This document shows positions 18,262-27,072 of a stretch of DNA of 64,000 nucleotides, in pieces. The notes under the pieces are model-generated. The model was given only the letters and a program-made list of their open reading frames with translations. It was not told where the DNA came from and did no database searches. The translations under genes and the position numbers were made by a program. The stretch lies in contig CAJWBQ010000005.1 in assembly GCA_913020115.1 (NCBI GenBank), positions 1-64,000 on the forward strand. The letters are read 5' to 3'. Every line of letters begins with the position of its first letter. Position 1 is the stretch's first letter. The DNA is from an uncultured Cellvibrionales bacterium (lineage in GTDB: Bacteria; Pseudomonadota; Gammaproteobacteria; Pseudomonadales; Cellvibrionaceae).

Positions 18262-20808
18262 ATGCTTCCTATCAAACCCAGATACCTTAAGGCACTAACA
18301 ACATGTACTTTTGCGCTCGCATTTGTATTGTTGGCCACTGGCTGCTCCGCGAAAGCGCCAAGCACAGGCGATGCAGAACTCAGTATTGTTCGCGACGAAT
18401 ACGGCGTTCCGCATATCTTCGCTGAAGACAATTATGGTGTGTACTTTGGCTACGGCTATGCGGTAGCTCAAGATCGCTTGTTTCAAATGGAAATGCTCAA
18501 GCGTACTGTGGAGGGGCGGGTAGCAGAGGTATATGGTCAGGCGTATCTCGACTTCGACCGTTTTATACGAGGCTCTTACGACAGTCGTGCGGTGCCTTTG
18601 CAAGTGGCAGCACTTGCCGAGAAAGACAGGGAAATATTGCAGGCTTATGCCGACGGTATGAACAGACATTTGGCGGCTATTCGGAAATCACCCGAAACCC
18701 TAATGCCAAAGGAATTCTTAGTTCACGATTTCCAGCCGGAAAACTGGACTGCAAACAATGTGGCGATGCTTTTTGCTGGATCTATTGCGCATCGATACTC
18801 AGATTTTAATACTGAATTGGATAACTTAAATTTTTTCCATGCATTGCAAGAAATGCACGGCGATAAAAAAGCCTGGCGCATATTTACTGCCACAAAGTGG
18901 CTGTTTGATAGCAGTTCTCCCACTACAGTGCCAGACTCAAAAACCTCTGATGTGAAGGAGTCTAAGCAAAATTCAAGCCCCGCTTATCTGCCTCAATTGG
19001 CCTCGACCGACAAAGGGCTGCCGCGTATTGCTTACGCCCCCAGTGACAGTGAAGCGCCAGTAGCCACCAGTAGCTCGGCGCCCCTTGTGGCTCAACAGTT
19101 CGCGCGAACTGGCACTACTGGAACGCCTGGTTTTGGCTCGGCAAGTAATTTCTGGGCGGTGAATGGCGACAAGGCAGAAGGGGCAAAAGGCATCTTTCTT
19201 AACGGTCCGCAGTTTGGCTGGTCAACGCCTTCCTACGTATACAGCGTTGGTTTGCACGGTGGTGATTTTGATCTAGTAGGCAATACTTTACTGGCACTTC
19301 CTGCAATGCTGTTTGCCCATAACAATCACATAGGCTGGGGTAGCACCGCTGGGTTTGGCGATCAGGTAGACATTTTTGAAGAACGCTTAAATCCCAAAAA
19401 TCCGGAGCAGTACTTACATCGTGGTGTTTATCGCGATTTTGATAGTTGGATGGAAACCATCGAAGTTAAGGGCGAAGATTCGGTGCAGATTAAGGCGCGT
19501 CGAAGCGTTCATGGAATGGTTCAGTCCTTTGATCCTTCGGTGGGTATCGCCTACACCAAAGCCCGGGCTTGGGAAGGAAAAGAAGTAGATTCACTTTTGG
19601 CTTGGGTTGATCTGTCCAAGCAAAAAGATATTGAAAAGCTTCAGCCTACTCTGAATCGAGTAGCCACTAATATTAACCTTTACCTTATTGATAAAATGGG
19701 TAACTTACTTTACCGCCATGGCGGTCACTACCCCGTGCGCAGTTCTCAGCATGATACTCGCTTACCGGTACCCGGCAACGGCGATTTTGATTGGCAGGGG
19801 ATTCGTCCCGGCAGTGATAGCCCTACAGTGTACAATCCCAAGCAGCAGTATTTAATGAACTGGAATAATCGTCCAGCACGAGGCTGGCAAAGCCCAGATT
19901 TGTGGTGGGTAACTTGGTACCGAAGCGATCGCGCCGACGTTTTGGTTAAGGAGCTGGAATCAAAACCAGCCTTCACCCCTGAGCAACTTTGGGACATAAA
20001 CAGTCGCAGCTCATACGCAGATATTTATCGCTCTTATTTTTTGCCTTTCCTCAAACAAGCCGTGGACTCTCACTTGTCCATGTCGGAAATTGATGCAAGT
20101 GCCTGGGAGGTTCTGTCGAATTGGGATGGCTCCTGGGTTGATCGTGATGAGGATGGAAAATTTGACAGCGCAGGCTCGGTAATTTTCGAGTCTTGGCTTT
20201 CACAGCTACTAAAAGACGTTATTTTGGATGATGTTGGAGAAAAGTATTTCAGCCGTTTTGCGCCCACGGGCGAGCCAACATCGGCAACGGTAGCTGGAGT
20301 GAACTTGCAGCCTGGAACCAAAGCGCTGATCCGTAATTTGGATGCCTTGAAAAATAATAGTTCCCTGAGTTACGATTTTTTCAATGGCAAGAGCCCAGAT
20401 GAAGTTTTGTTGGTATCGTTTCATAAAACCGTTGCGGCCTTGGCTGAATCTCAAGGTAAAGACCTGAGCACTTGGAGCAGTAAGCCACATCCCTTGAATT
20501 TCGTGACTAAGAATTTTCGCGGTATTCCACAAACCTTAGACAGCGTTCAATACAGCTTGCCGGTGATTCAAAATCGCGGGTCTGAGAACAATTTGTTTGT
20601 TGCCAAGGGCACTCATATTGAGGCTTGGGATTCTGTGGCCAGCGGCCAGAGTGGGTTTATTTCCCCTGCGGGAAAACCAAGCAAGCATCACCGCGATCAA
20701 TTGGCCCAGTACCAAGGTTTTGGTAAGAAGAAGTTGGCCTTTAGTCGCGATGAGCTTAATGCGCTGAGCGAAGAGCTTCTAAACGTTAGAAGAGGGGGCG
20801 GAGAATAA
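18262..20808 (+). CDS. Penicillin-acylase-family (Ntn hydrolase) lipoprotein
   Basis: An 848-residue precursor of the penicillin amidase/acyl-homoserine-lactone acylase family. The leader ends with the lipobox LATGC (C28), so it is a lipoprotein. The alpha part contains EYGVPHIFAED and YGYAVAQDRLFQMEM. The self-processing nucleophile is predicted at S295, in GSASNFWAV, with the beta chain from there; HNNHIGWG around 353-360 is the family's oxyanion region. It would hydrolyse amide-linked acyl compounds in the periplasm or at the outer membrane. A low-complexity Ser/Pro-rich spacer lies at 215-290. Substrate class (beta-lactam, AHL, N-acyl amino acid) cannot be decided. Confidence 0.88.
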   Translation: MLPIKPRYLKALTTCTFALAFVLLATGCSAKAPSTGDAELSIVRDEYGVPHIFAEDNYGVYFGYGYAVAQDRLFQMEMLKRTVEGRVAEVYGQAYLDFDRFIRGSYDSRAVPLQVAALAEKDREILQAYADGMNRHLAAIRKSPETLMPKEFLVHDFQPENWTANNVAMLFAGSIAHRYSDFNTELDNLNFFHALQEMHGDKKAWRIFTATKWLFDSSSPTTVPDSKTSDVKESKQNSSPAYLPQLASTDKGLPRIAYAPSDSEAPVATSSSAPLVAQQFARTGTTGTPGFGSASNFWAVNGDKAEGAKGIFLNGPQFGWSTPSYVYSVGLHGGDFDLVGNTLLALPAMLFAHNNHIGWGSTAGFGDQVDIFEERLNPKNPEQYLHRGVYRDFDSWMETIEVKGEDSVQIKARRSVHGMVQSFDPSVGIAYTKARAWEGKEVDSLLAWVDLSKQKDIEKLQPTLNRVATNINLYLIDKMGNLLYRHGGHYPVRSSQHDTRLPVPGNGDFDWQGIRPGSDSPTVYNPKQQYLMNWNNRPARGWQSPDLWWVTWYRSDRADVLVKELESKPAFTPEQLWDINSRSSYADIYRSYFLPFLKQAVDSHLSMSEIDASAWEVLSNWDGSWVDRDEDGKFDSAGSVIFESWLSQLLKDVILDDVGEKYFSRFAPTGEPTSATVAGVNLQPGTKALIRNLDALKNNSSLSYDFFNGKSPDEVLLVSFHKTVAALAESQGKDLSTWSSKPHPLNFVTKNFRGIPQTLDSVQYSLPVIQNRGSENNLFVAKGTHIEAWDSVASGQSGFISPAGKPSKHHRDQLAQYQGFGKKKLAFSRDELNALSEELLNVRRGGGE

Positions 20809-20811
20809 AGC

Positions 20812-20840
20812 TGAGGCTCTGGCCAATCGGGCCTCAATTT
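20812..20840 (+). terminator. Possible bidirectional terminator
   Basis: TGAGGC (20812-20817) pairs with GCCTCA (20831-20836) around a GC-containing loop, followed by ATTTTAT. It sits between the convergent acylase and small membrane protein genes. Confidence 0.5.
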
Positions 20841-20842
20841 TA

Positions 20843-21247
20843 TCAAAAATAATTAGGGCATGAGCGCTTGTGGGCAAACAAACGCAAGCCCTTTGCCAGT
20901 ATTACAAAGACCAAACAGGCGCTTCCCACCCAAAAGTTTTCAAGCCAGTGGGGCGACAGCAACAAGATAAAACCTTTGCCCTTTACCAGAGACGAAAAAC
21001 TCGACACTAAAAACGGGCAGATAAATAACCTCGATACTCCCCAAAAATCCCCGCGAAAGCGTGCCAATGTGCCCGGCCCCGTGCTGAGAAACAAGGCGTA
21101 ACCCACCACTAAGCTAATGCCCAGGGAGTTTAACCAAATCTCTGTTGCAGGGTTAAAGTTAAATGTCAGCATGCCCAGATACCAGATGAGGTAACACCAG
21201 AGGGCGAGTTTGCCGTTTGGCAGTGCCGAGAAATACGCTAATAACAT
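20843..21247 (-). CDS. Small integral membrane protein of unknown function
   Basis: A 134-residue protein with about four hydrophobic helices (10-30, 40-60, 72-95, 103-122) and a basic C-terminus. I do not recognise a family. The ATG at 21247 is preferred because AAGGACGG lies six bases upstream; the frame extends seven codons further. It is convergent with the acylase gene and divergent from a LysR regulator across 258 bases, so it may be a LysR target. Confidence 0.6.
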   Translation of the reverse strand: MLLAYFSALPNGKLALWCYLIWYLGMLTFNFNPATEIWLNSLGISLVVGYALFLSTGPGTLARFRGDFWGVSRLFICPFLVSSFSSLVKGKGFILLLSPHWLENFWVGSACLVFVILAKGLRLFAHKRSCPNYF

Positions 21248-21505
21248 AATCGTCCGTCCTTCGTTCAAGCGCTTTGTATGTCAGCCGCTCAGCGTGAAGC
21301 CAATGAATTTTCCGCGCAGTGTAGCCGCTTTGCACTGCTGACAGAATGCGTGATAATGTATAAATACTTGTGAATTGAATTCACCAATGTCGTTTTGCTG
21401 CGTAATTATCAGGGCTCTGCTTGAGGCCTCGGTAGAGGCTTTAGCTAAGAATGCGGCTAAGAGATTGACTGAATTTAGTGTTGAAGACGCCGAGTAAGGG
21501 GAGCA

Positions 21506-22387
21506 ATGGAAAAACTAACGGAAATGAGCGTATTTGCTGAAGTTGCGCGTTGCGGCAGCTTTTCAGCGGCAGCCAGGCAGTTGCAGCAATCTCCTTCGGC
21601 AATCAGTAAGCTCATCACTCGGCTAGAGAAGCGTCTAGGAGCACGGCTGTTCAACCGTACTACCCGGCAAATTAGTCTCACAGAGGGAGGCGAGGTCTAT
21701 TTGCGGCGCTGCCTTAGCATTCTTGATGACATCGAAGATGCCGAAGAAGTCTTGGGGGCTTACGGGCGTGAACCTAAAGGGCGCCTTACCATCAACAGTA
21801 CCGCAGGCTTTGCCCAACACTGTTTGCTGCCCTTATTACCACTGTTTCAGCAGTGCTATCCACATTTGAGTATCGACCTGCAAGTGAGTGGCGACACCAT
21901 TGATCTGGTGGCCAAGGGAGTGGACGTAGCGGTTCGGATGGGTGACTTGAATGACACCAGCCTAGTGGCCCGAAAACTCTGGGAAAGCCCCAGAATTATC
22001 TGCGCCAGCCCTTCATACCTTGAGCAGTATGGCACCCCTCAGTGTGCCGAAGACCTACGCCAGCACAACTGTTTGCGCCTGAGCACCGCCCCAGTGTTTA
22101 ACAAATGGGCATTAACTGACTCAGGAGCTCGGCAGGTAGTTGATGTAAGTGGTGACTTTATCACCGATAAAGTCGATGTTTTACATATGCACGCGCTGCA
22201 GGGAGGGGGCCTAGTACGGCTGGCGAAGTTTGTGGTGGAAGAAGACATTGACGCCGGTCGATTGGTTCCTGTGCTAGCAGGCAGCAATCAAGAAGTGCAG
22301 GGGGTTCATGCCGTGTATGTGCATCGCCAACATCTGCCATCCAAAATACGAGTATTTGTTGATTTTTTACTGAAGAATTTGCCTTAA
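21506..22387 (+). CDS. LysR-family transcriptional regulator
   Basis: A 293-residue LTTR. Winged HTH at 1-62 (FAEVARCGSFSAAARQLQQSPSAISKLI), linker helix, and a periplasmic-binding-protein-like effector domain from about 90. It resembles the AaeR/DmlR-type subgroup (start MEKLTEMSVFAEVA, later FNRTTRQISLTEGG). The likely target is the divergent small membrane gene or itself. No effector can be inferred. Confidence 0.92.
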   Translation: MEKLTEMSVFAEVARCGSFSAAARQLQQSPSAISKLITRLEKRLGARLFNRTTRQISLTEGGEVYLRRCLSILDDIEDAEEVLGAYGREPKGRLTINSTAGFAQHCLLPLLPLFQQCYPHLSIDLQVSGDTIDLVAKGVDVAVRMGDLNDTSLVARKLWESPRIICASPSYLEQYGTPQCAEDLRQHNCLRLSTAPVFNKWALTDSGARQVVDVSGDFITDKVDVLHMHALQGGGLVRLAKFVVEEDIDAGRLVPVLAGSNQEVQGVHAVYVHRQHLPSKIRVFVDFLLKNLP

Positions 22388-22416
22388 GGTATGAGCCGAA
22401 TAAGGCGTTAAATCAA

Positions 22417-22842
22417 TCAGGCCTCCTTGAAGCCAAAATACTCGCTTTTCCGCCACAGATAAGTGCTTACGCAAGCTCCCACAGAGAGCAGCAAAAGGTC
22501 TACCCAAGGTGCTGTAGTCAGTAGTGATGAGGCACCTAAGCTTAACCAGAGCATTAGCATGATTTTTTGAAAGGCTTTTTTGGGGATGGCTATACCGGCT
22601 TGCCAGCCACGGATGCATTGACCAAAAATCTTGTGATTGAGCAGCCATTGATAACAGCGATCATTGGAGCGTGAAAAACACCAGGCGGCACACAATACAA
22701 ACACAGTGGTGGGCATAACAGGCAGTAGAGCGCCGATTACGGCTAATACTATACAGAGTCCGCCCAATAAATTAAGGGCTATTTTTTTTGTGGCGGATTG
22801 GGCATTGTCGCTTTTAGACTGCTTTTTTGTAGAGATATTCAT
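22417..22842 (-). CDS. YbaN/DUF454-family inner-membrane protein
   Basis: A 141-residue protein. GLCIVLAVIGALLPVMPTTVF (about 28-48, GxxLPxxPTTxF) and AAWCFSRSNDRCYQWLLNH are the conserved DUF454 elements, with two more helices toward the C-terminus. The family is widespread and of unknown function. It is convergent with the LysR gene with a 29-base gap. Confidence 0.85.
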   Translation of the reverse strand: MNISTKKQSKSDNAQSATKKIALNLLGGLCIVLAVIGALLPVMPTTVFVLCAAWCFSRSNDRCYQWLLNHKIFGQCIRGWQAGIAIPKKAFQKIMLMLWLSLGASSLLTTAPWVDLLLLSVGACVSTYLWRKSEYFGFKEA

Positions 22843-23131
22843 CTATCCATTTATTCCATCGCTACCAATCAACGAGTGCGGCTTAGTTATATTGTCGGCC
22901 GCCTTTAGATTAAGTGTAGCGGCACTTTGCTCTTATCGACAACATTAAATTCTCGTACCTGCTTTTCATTCGCCCTAGGGATGGCGTTATGTCGTCGCCC
23001 ACGAGAGGGGTGTGTTAGAAGCTCTTTCCTGAATACCCATGATTTTCGAACTGTAGCACAGCCAAGTGCATATTCCTGTAGAGGCCGTAGGCTCTATTGA
23101 CATCTGTTCATTTGTGCGCAAGAATGCACGC

Positions 23132-23455
23132 ATGAGCCAGATTGAATCCCTAGAAAATACCCTTGCCCAAATCGACAGCGACTTTGTTAAAGCGCTTGCG
23201 GAGCCGGTGCGTATTGAAATTTTAAAATATCTTGTCTTGGCGGGGCCTTCTGATGTCAATAGCCTAGCCGAAAAAATGCCTCAAGACCGCTCAGTGATAT
23301 CTCGCCATTTATCAATTATGAAAAGTGCGGGCTTACTCAACATGAGGAAAGAGGGGCGCCATGTAATTTACAGTGTTGACGGTGACAGCGCGCTGCAAAA
23401 GTCAGAAAAAATTGTAGAAACCATTAAGCAGTGTCTAAAACTGGGCTGCTGCTAA
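23132..23455 (+). CDS. ArsR-family transcriptional regulator
   Basis: A 107-residue winged helix repressor: ALAEPVRIEILKYLVLAGPSDV (about 18-40), recognition region DRSVISRHLSIMKSAGLL and wing KEGRHVIYSV. It ends LKLGCC; the paired terminal Cys could take part in thiol or sulfane sensing, as in some ArsR regulators of sulfur oxidation, but this is inference. Start ATG 23132 is chosen by family length; an in-frame ATG at 23066 gives 22 extra residues. It heads the desaturase-SoxC-cytochrome operon. Confidence 0.82.
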   Translation: MSQIESLENTLAQIDSDFVKALAEPVRIEILKYLVLAGPSDVNSLAEKMPQDRSVISRHLSIMKSAGLLNMRKEGRHVIYSVDGDSALQKSEKIVETIKQCLKLGCC

Positions 23456-23527
23456 ATTTTTCAAACTAAATATGTGCATTCGGGTGCACCTTTGCATATA
23501 AAGTTATTAAAAATACCTGGAGATCTA

Positions 23528-24361
23528 ATGCCTAGATACGATGAAGTTATTGTTGTCCTTTTATTTGTCAGCTTTTTGATTTGGGATCATTTCTCTGGCG
23601 TTTATAAAAGGAATAAACGGGCGCCTGGAGAGTGGTTGGTGGACGCCATTAGTTTGCCCGCATTGGCAATCATCAAACCCATCGTGATGGCCGCTGGATT
23701 CGGCTTGGGTGCATTGCTTCTCCCTGGTGCAAGTGATGGCTTAGACCAGCTGCCTTTTTGGTTGGGATGTTTAGTGGTGTTTATTCCCGATGATTTTGGC
23801 CACTACTGGATTCATCGACTAGCCCACAATCGCCCCTCTTTTTGGCCCTTCCATAGAACCCACCATACAAGTACGGGCTACCAAACCTCCGTCGCATTTC
23901 GAGAAAATTGCTTGTGGTGGGTGGTGCAGCCAGGCTTCTGGTGGCAAGGCCTAATGATTTATTTGGGGTTATTTGAGGAGGTGCTGCTGGTTACGACTAT
24001 CATTGGTGTACACAATATTTTCTTGCATAACAGTTCCACCAAAGACCGTGTGTTATATACCAATAGATTCACGCGAGGGCCAATGAAGATGTTCGAATAC
24101 ATCGTTAATACCCCAGGGCTGCACAGGGCGCATCATGGTCTAGGAAAAAACAGTGTGCCCTTTGGTAATTATGGTCAAACTCTTTTTATCTGGGACGTTA
24201 TTTTTGGTACCGCCATTTTTAACAAGGGTCTGATTCCCGAATATTATGCGGTCTCAAACCCAGAGATTATGAAGCAGCCGTGGTATTACCATCTATGGTG
24301 GCCACTGGTCAAAAAACGAATCGAAACAGACCCGTCATTGGAGGTGAGTGTTGAAAACTAA
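23528..24361 (+). CDS. Sterol desaturase/fatty acid hydroxylase-family membrane enzyme
   Basis: A 277-residue di-iron membrane oxygenase. The histidine boxes are GHYWIHRLAH, HRTHH and LHRAHHG, with the extra H of VHNIFLHN between, which is the family's 8-His pattern. Three to four helices precede and interleave. The ATG at 23528 has GGAG five bases upstream; the frame is open 18 codons further up. The 3' end overlaps the SoxC gene by 14 bases. Its presence in a sulfite-oxidase-type operon is unexpected; the substrate may be a lipid needed by, or unrelated to, that electron-transfer pair. Confidence 0.85.
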   Translation: MPRYDEVIVVLLFVSFLIWDHFSGVYKRNKRAPGEWLVDAISLPALAIIKPIVMAAGFGLGALLLPGASDGLDQLPFWLGCLVVFIPDDFGHYWIHRLAHNRPSFWPFHRTHHTSTGYQTSVAFRENCLWWVVQPGFWWQGLMIYLGLFEEVLLVTTIIGVHNIFLHNSSTKDRVLYTNRFTRGPMKMFEYIVNTPGLHRAHHGLGKNSVPFGNYGQTLFIWDVIFGTAIFNKGLIPEYYAVSNPEIMKQPWYYHLWWPLVKKRIETDPSLEVSVEN

Positions 24362-25637
24362 AACAATTAAACCCGCTGCATCTGGAGGTTTGTTGGACCG
24401 TCGTTCTTTTTTACTCAGTGGTATTGCGCTTTCCAGTGCTTATTCGCTCAAGGCTCTTTCGGCCTCCAAAGCAGGGGAGGGGCGCATCGATACAGACATG
24501 CCAGTGTGGGCAAAGACACCAGGGCACAATGATGTTGAATACGGCTTGCCCTCAGAACACGAAAAGCACATTAAGCGAATTCAAGCGAAAAACACGCCTG
24601 AAACTTCAACTTTTTCAATGTGGCATACGCCTATAGAAAATCAGCGCGGTATTATTACACCCAATGGTCTGCATTTTAGTGTGAACCACAATGGCATTCC
24701 GGAAATTGACCCGCAACAACATACCTTGCGCATTCACGGTTTGGTGGGCAGGCCACTCAAGTTTGATATGGAAAGCCTGCTGCGCTACCCAATGGTATCG
24801 GCCATTCATTTTTTGGAATGCGCAGGTAATACAGCCCCTAATGCCGTGTCATTAACGGCGCTCGATCAGGATTGCCAAGAATTGTATGGGCAAATTTCTG
24901 GCGCAGAGTGGAGTGGCATACCGCTTAAATATTTGCTCAAAGAAGCCGGCATTAAACCAGAGGCCAAGTGGGTTATTGTTGAGGGCGCTGATGGCGGCTC
25001 TCACGCTAGGAGTATTCCTCTAGAAAAACTCATGGATGATGCCATTGTGGCCCTATACCAGAATGGCGAACGACTGCGTCCCTCTCAAGGGTATCCTATG
25101 CGCTTACTTTTGCCCGGTTGGGAAGGCAATACCAATGTCAAATGGCTCACGCGCCTTGAGGTGACTGATACCCCCGCCTATACAAAAGACGAGTCTGGGC
25201 TTTACAGTGACATATTGGACAGCGGTGAAATTCAACGTTTCTCGTTCACCATGGATGTTAAGTCGGTAATCACTCACCCCTCCGGTAAACAGACTCTGCC
25301 TGATAAAAAAGGCTTCTATGAAATTTCTGGCTTGGCCTGGTCTGGGCATGGAAAAATAAAACACGTTGAAGTGTCCGCAGACGAAGGAAAGACATGGGCG
25401 AAGGCTCATCTCGAGGGCTTGGTTCTGTCAAAGTCCCTAACTCGATTTACCATTCCGTGGCGTTGGGACGGTTCCGCAACAACCTTACTCAGTCGAGCGA
25501 CAGACGAGCATGGTCGAGTTCAACCGACTCGGGACCAGTGGCGAAAGAAGTATGCCAGCTATTCGTTCAATCACTACAATGGTATTCAGGCTTGGCACAT
25601 CAATAGCGACGGCCGGGTGGAAAACCGTTATGTTTAA
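24348..25637 (+). CDS. SoxC-like sulfite oxidase-family molybdoenzyme
   Basis: A 429-residue periplasmic molybdenum-cofactor oxidoreductase. A twin-arginine-type leader is visible (DRRSFLLSG, R18-R19). The cofactor-ligating Cys is C158 in FLECAGNT, then WSGIPL, VEGADGG and LPGWEGNTNVKW. A Mo-co dimerisation domain occupies the last 130 residues (ISGLAWSG..., VEVSADEGKTW, IPWRW). These match SoxC/sulfane dehydrogenase and related enzymes; no heme-binding motif, so electrons would pass to the cytochrome encoded next. Start is GTG 24348 (or TTG 24351) after GGAGG. Other Sox genes are not in the window, so its substrate may be sulfite or another S-compound. Confidence 0.85.
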   Translation: MLKTKTIKPAASGGLLDRRSFLLSGIALSSAYSLKALSASKAGEGRIDTDMPVWAKTPGHNDVEYGLPSEHEKHIKRIQAKNTPETSTFSMWHTPIENQRGIITPNGLHFSVNHNGIPEIDPQQHTLRIHGLVGRPLKFDMESLLRYPMVSAIHFLECAGNTAPNAVSLTALDQDCQELYGQISGAEWSGIPLKYLLKEAGIKPEAKWVIVEGADGGSHARSIPLEKLMDDAIVALYQNGERLRPSQGYPMRLLLPGWEGNTNVKWLTRLEVTDTPAYTKDESGLYSDILDSGEIQRFSFTMDVKSVITHPSGKQTLPDKKGFYEISGLAWSGHGKIKHVEVSADEGKTWAKAHLEGLVLSKSLTRFTIPWRWDGSATTLLSRATDEHGRVQPTRDQWRKKYASYSFNHYNGIQAWHINSDGRVENRYV

Positions 25638-26205
25638 TAAATGGCGGGCCCAAGCCAGTATCGTCCTACTGCTATTGCTGAGTGTTTTTTCCCTGCCAGC
25701 ATTTACAGAAGAATCCATCACTGATTTAGGGCTCCCCTTAAGTTCTTTAGAGATTAGCAAACATGCCATCACCATTTTCCCAGATGGCAGTAACTTGCCT
25801 GAAGGTCAGGGTAGTGTTCTAGAAGGTAAGGCCCTGTACCAAAGTAAATGCATGATGTGTCATGGTGAGAAAGGTATTGAAGGCCCCGCAGCTCGTCTCG
25901 CGGGTAGTGATGGCTGGTTTAGTTTTTCAGACCCCTTAAGAATATTGAGAATTGACAAAAACCCAGTTTTGCTCATTTCCGTGGGCGGTTTATGGCCTCA
26001 TGCCACCACAATCTTCGATTATACAAGGCGTGCGATGCCGCATTTCGCGCCCAAAAGTTTGGCCGACAACGAAGTATACGCATTAACCGCCTACATTCTT
26101 TACCTTAATGGCTTAGTCCACAAAGACCTCATTCTAAACAAACAAAACTTAGTCAAAGTCTCCATGCCAGGAAAAGAGCGCAGCGTCGTAGCCTGGCCAG
26201 AATAA
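25630..26205 (+). CDS. Monoheme c-type cytochrome (SoxD/SorB-like partner)
   Basis: A 191-residue exported protein with a signal peptide (hydrophobic 9-24, cleavage near PAFT) and one heme site C74-M-M-C77-H78. A later MPHF Met could be the sixth ligand. ATG 25630 overlaps the SoxC stop by eight bases (ATGTTTAA), so the two are coupled. It should receive electrons from the molybdoenzyme and feed the respiratory chain. The frame extends upstream into the SoxC gene but those codons are shadow. Confidence 0.85.
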   Translation: MFNKWRAQASIVLLLLLSVFSLPAFTEESITDLGLPLSSLEISKHAITIFPDGSNLPEGQGSVLEGKALYQSKCMMCHGEKGIEGPAARLAGSDGWFSFSDPLRILRIDKNPVLLISVGGLWPHATTIFDYTRRAMPHFAPKSLADNEVYALTAYILYLNGLVHKDLILNKQNLVKVSMPGKERSVVAWPE

Positions 26206-26208
26206 ATT

Positions 26209-26232
26209 GGGGTCAAGTCTTGCCTTTTGCCT
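26209..26232 (+). repeat. REP-like repeat unit, single copy
   Basis: GGGGTCAAGTCTTG followed by CCTTTTGCC. The same unit occurs three times at 35622-35724. It directly follows the cytochrome stop. Short intergenic units of this kind are typically mobilised by REP-associated (Y1) transposases; none is encoded in this window. Confidence 0.75.
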
Positions 26233-26342
26233 CGAGCAGTAAAAGTGGGGGAATTCCTTGCGGGTCTTGAGTTCGGTGCGGCAACCCTTTAGGCTTCATA
26301 GTTAATGCGCGGCACTATAACCTGGATTATATGGAAATTATT

Positions 26343-27041
26343 ATGACTCGCCTGAAAAATTATACCTTGTTTAGTTCAGTATTTTTTGGGCTGGCGACTA
26401 TTGTTCTGGGAGCTATTTTACTGGCTATATTTCCCTCGACAGCTGAACTGTCCGAGGGGTTTCAAACACCGGTTATAGCCTTTGAATTTGCCAAAAGTGA
26501 ATCTGACCTGTCATTTTTATCTGGGAATAGTGAACTTAGTCAATTAAACAGAGAGAAAATGGACGCGGGCCATAGTGGCTGGGATATGGTTTTCCCATTT
26601 GCCTATGGTGGCTTCATCGCTTTATTGTTGCTACGAATTAAGGGGCAGGGCCGTGGTTTTATTTGGCTGGGGGTTGTATTCGCGGTTTTAATTATTCCAT
26701 TTGATATTAATGAAAACCTAACGTTACTGCAGATTACCTCAGCATTGGCAGATTCAGCTTCAACCGAGGGGCTTCTATTGGCTTTGTATGTGGCTACTTG
26801 GCTTAAGTGGGGCGCAATTGGCGCTAGCATCGCCATACTAGCGGCCGGATATTCGATAAATAAAAATTACTGGTCGGCCACTGTGTCTATAGTGGCAGCC
26901 TTGGGCATCGCGACCTGCTGGGTGTTCAATTCTGAACCCGTTCTCGCCGAGACAATGTCTAAACTGATATTTCTATTTTTTGTCTTTTTCAGCATAGAAA
27001 CAGGCATGCAAGCTTGGCGCTTAACTCAAGTAAAAACTTGA
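26343..27041 (+). CDS. Predicted membrane protein of unknown function
   Basis: A 232-residue protein with six likely helices (about 8-32, 83-98, 106-122, 140-160, 167-185, 195-220) and a soluble loop at 35-80 holding SELSQLNREKMDAGH. No family recognised. ATG 26343 is preferred, with GGAAA six bases upstream; an ATG at 26331 is also possible. It stands alone, convergent with the ClpB-like gene. Confidence 0.65.
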   Translation: MTRLKNYTLFSSVFFGLATIVLGAILLAIFPSTAELSEGFQTPVIAFEFAKSESDLSFLSGNSELSQLNREKMDAGHSGWDMVFPFAYGGFIALLLLRIKGQGRGFIWLGVVFAVLIIPFDINENLTLLQITSALADSASTEGLLLALYVATWLKWGAIGASIAILAAGYSINKNYWSATVSIVAALGIATCWVFNSEPVLAETMSKLIFLFFVFFSIETGMQAWRLTQVKT

Positions 27042-27072
27042 TGCCTGCTTTCCCACTTGAAGTGGCATCAAG
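27037..27072. terminator. Bidirectional hairpin between convergent genes
   Basis: CTTGATGCC (27037-27045) pairs with GGCATCAAG (27064-27072), nine perfect pairs around an 18-base loop. It overlaps the stop codons of both flanking convergent genes. No clear T-run, so termination efficiency is uncertain. Confidence 0.5.

Noticed and set aside
22664..22948. Plus-strand frame of 94 codons opposite the YbaN gene
   Set aside because: Antisense to a recognised family, no ribosome-binding site.
23132..26205. A complete Sox sulfur-oxidation system
   Set aside because: Only a SoxC-like enzyme and one cytochrome are present; SoxXA, SoxYZ and SoxB are absent from the window.
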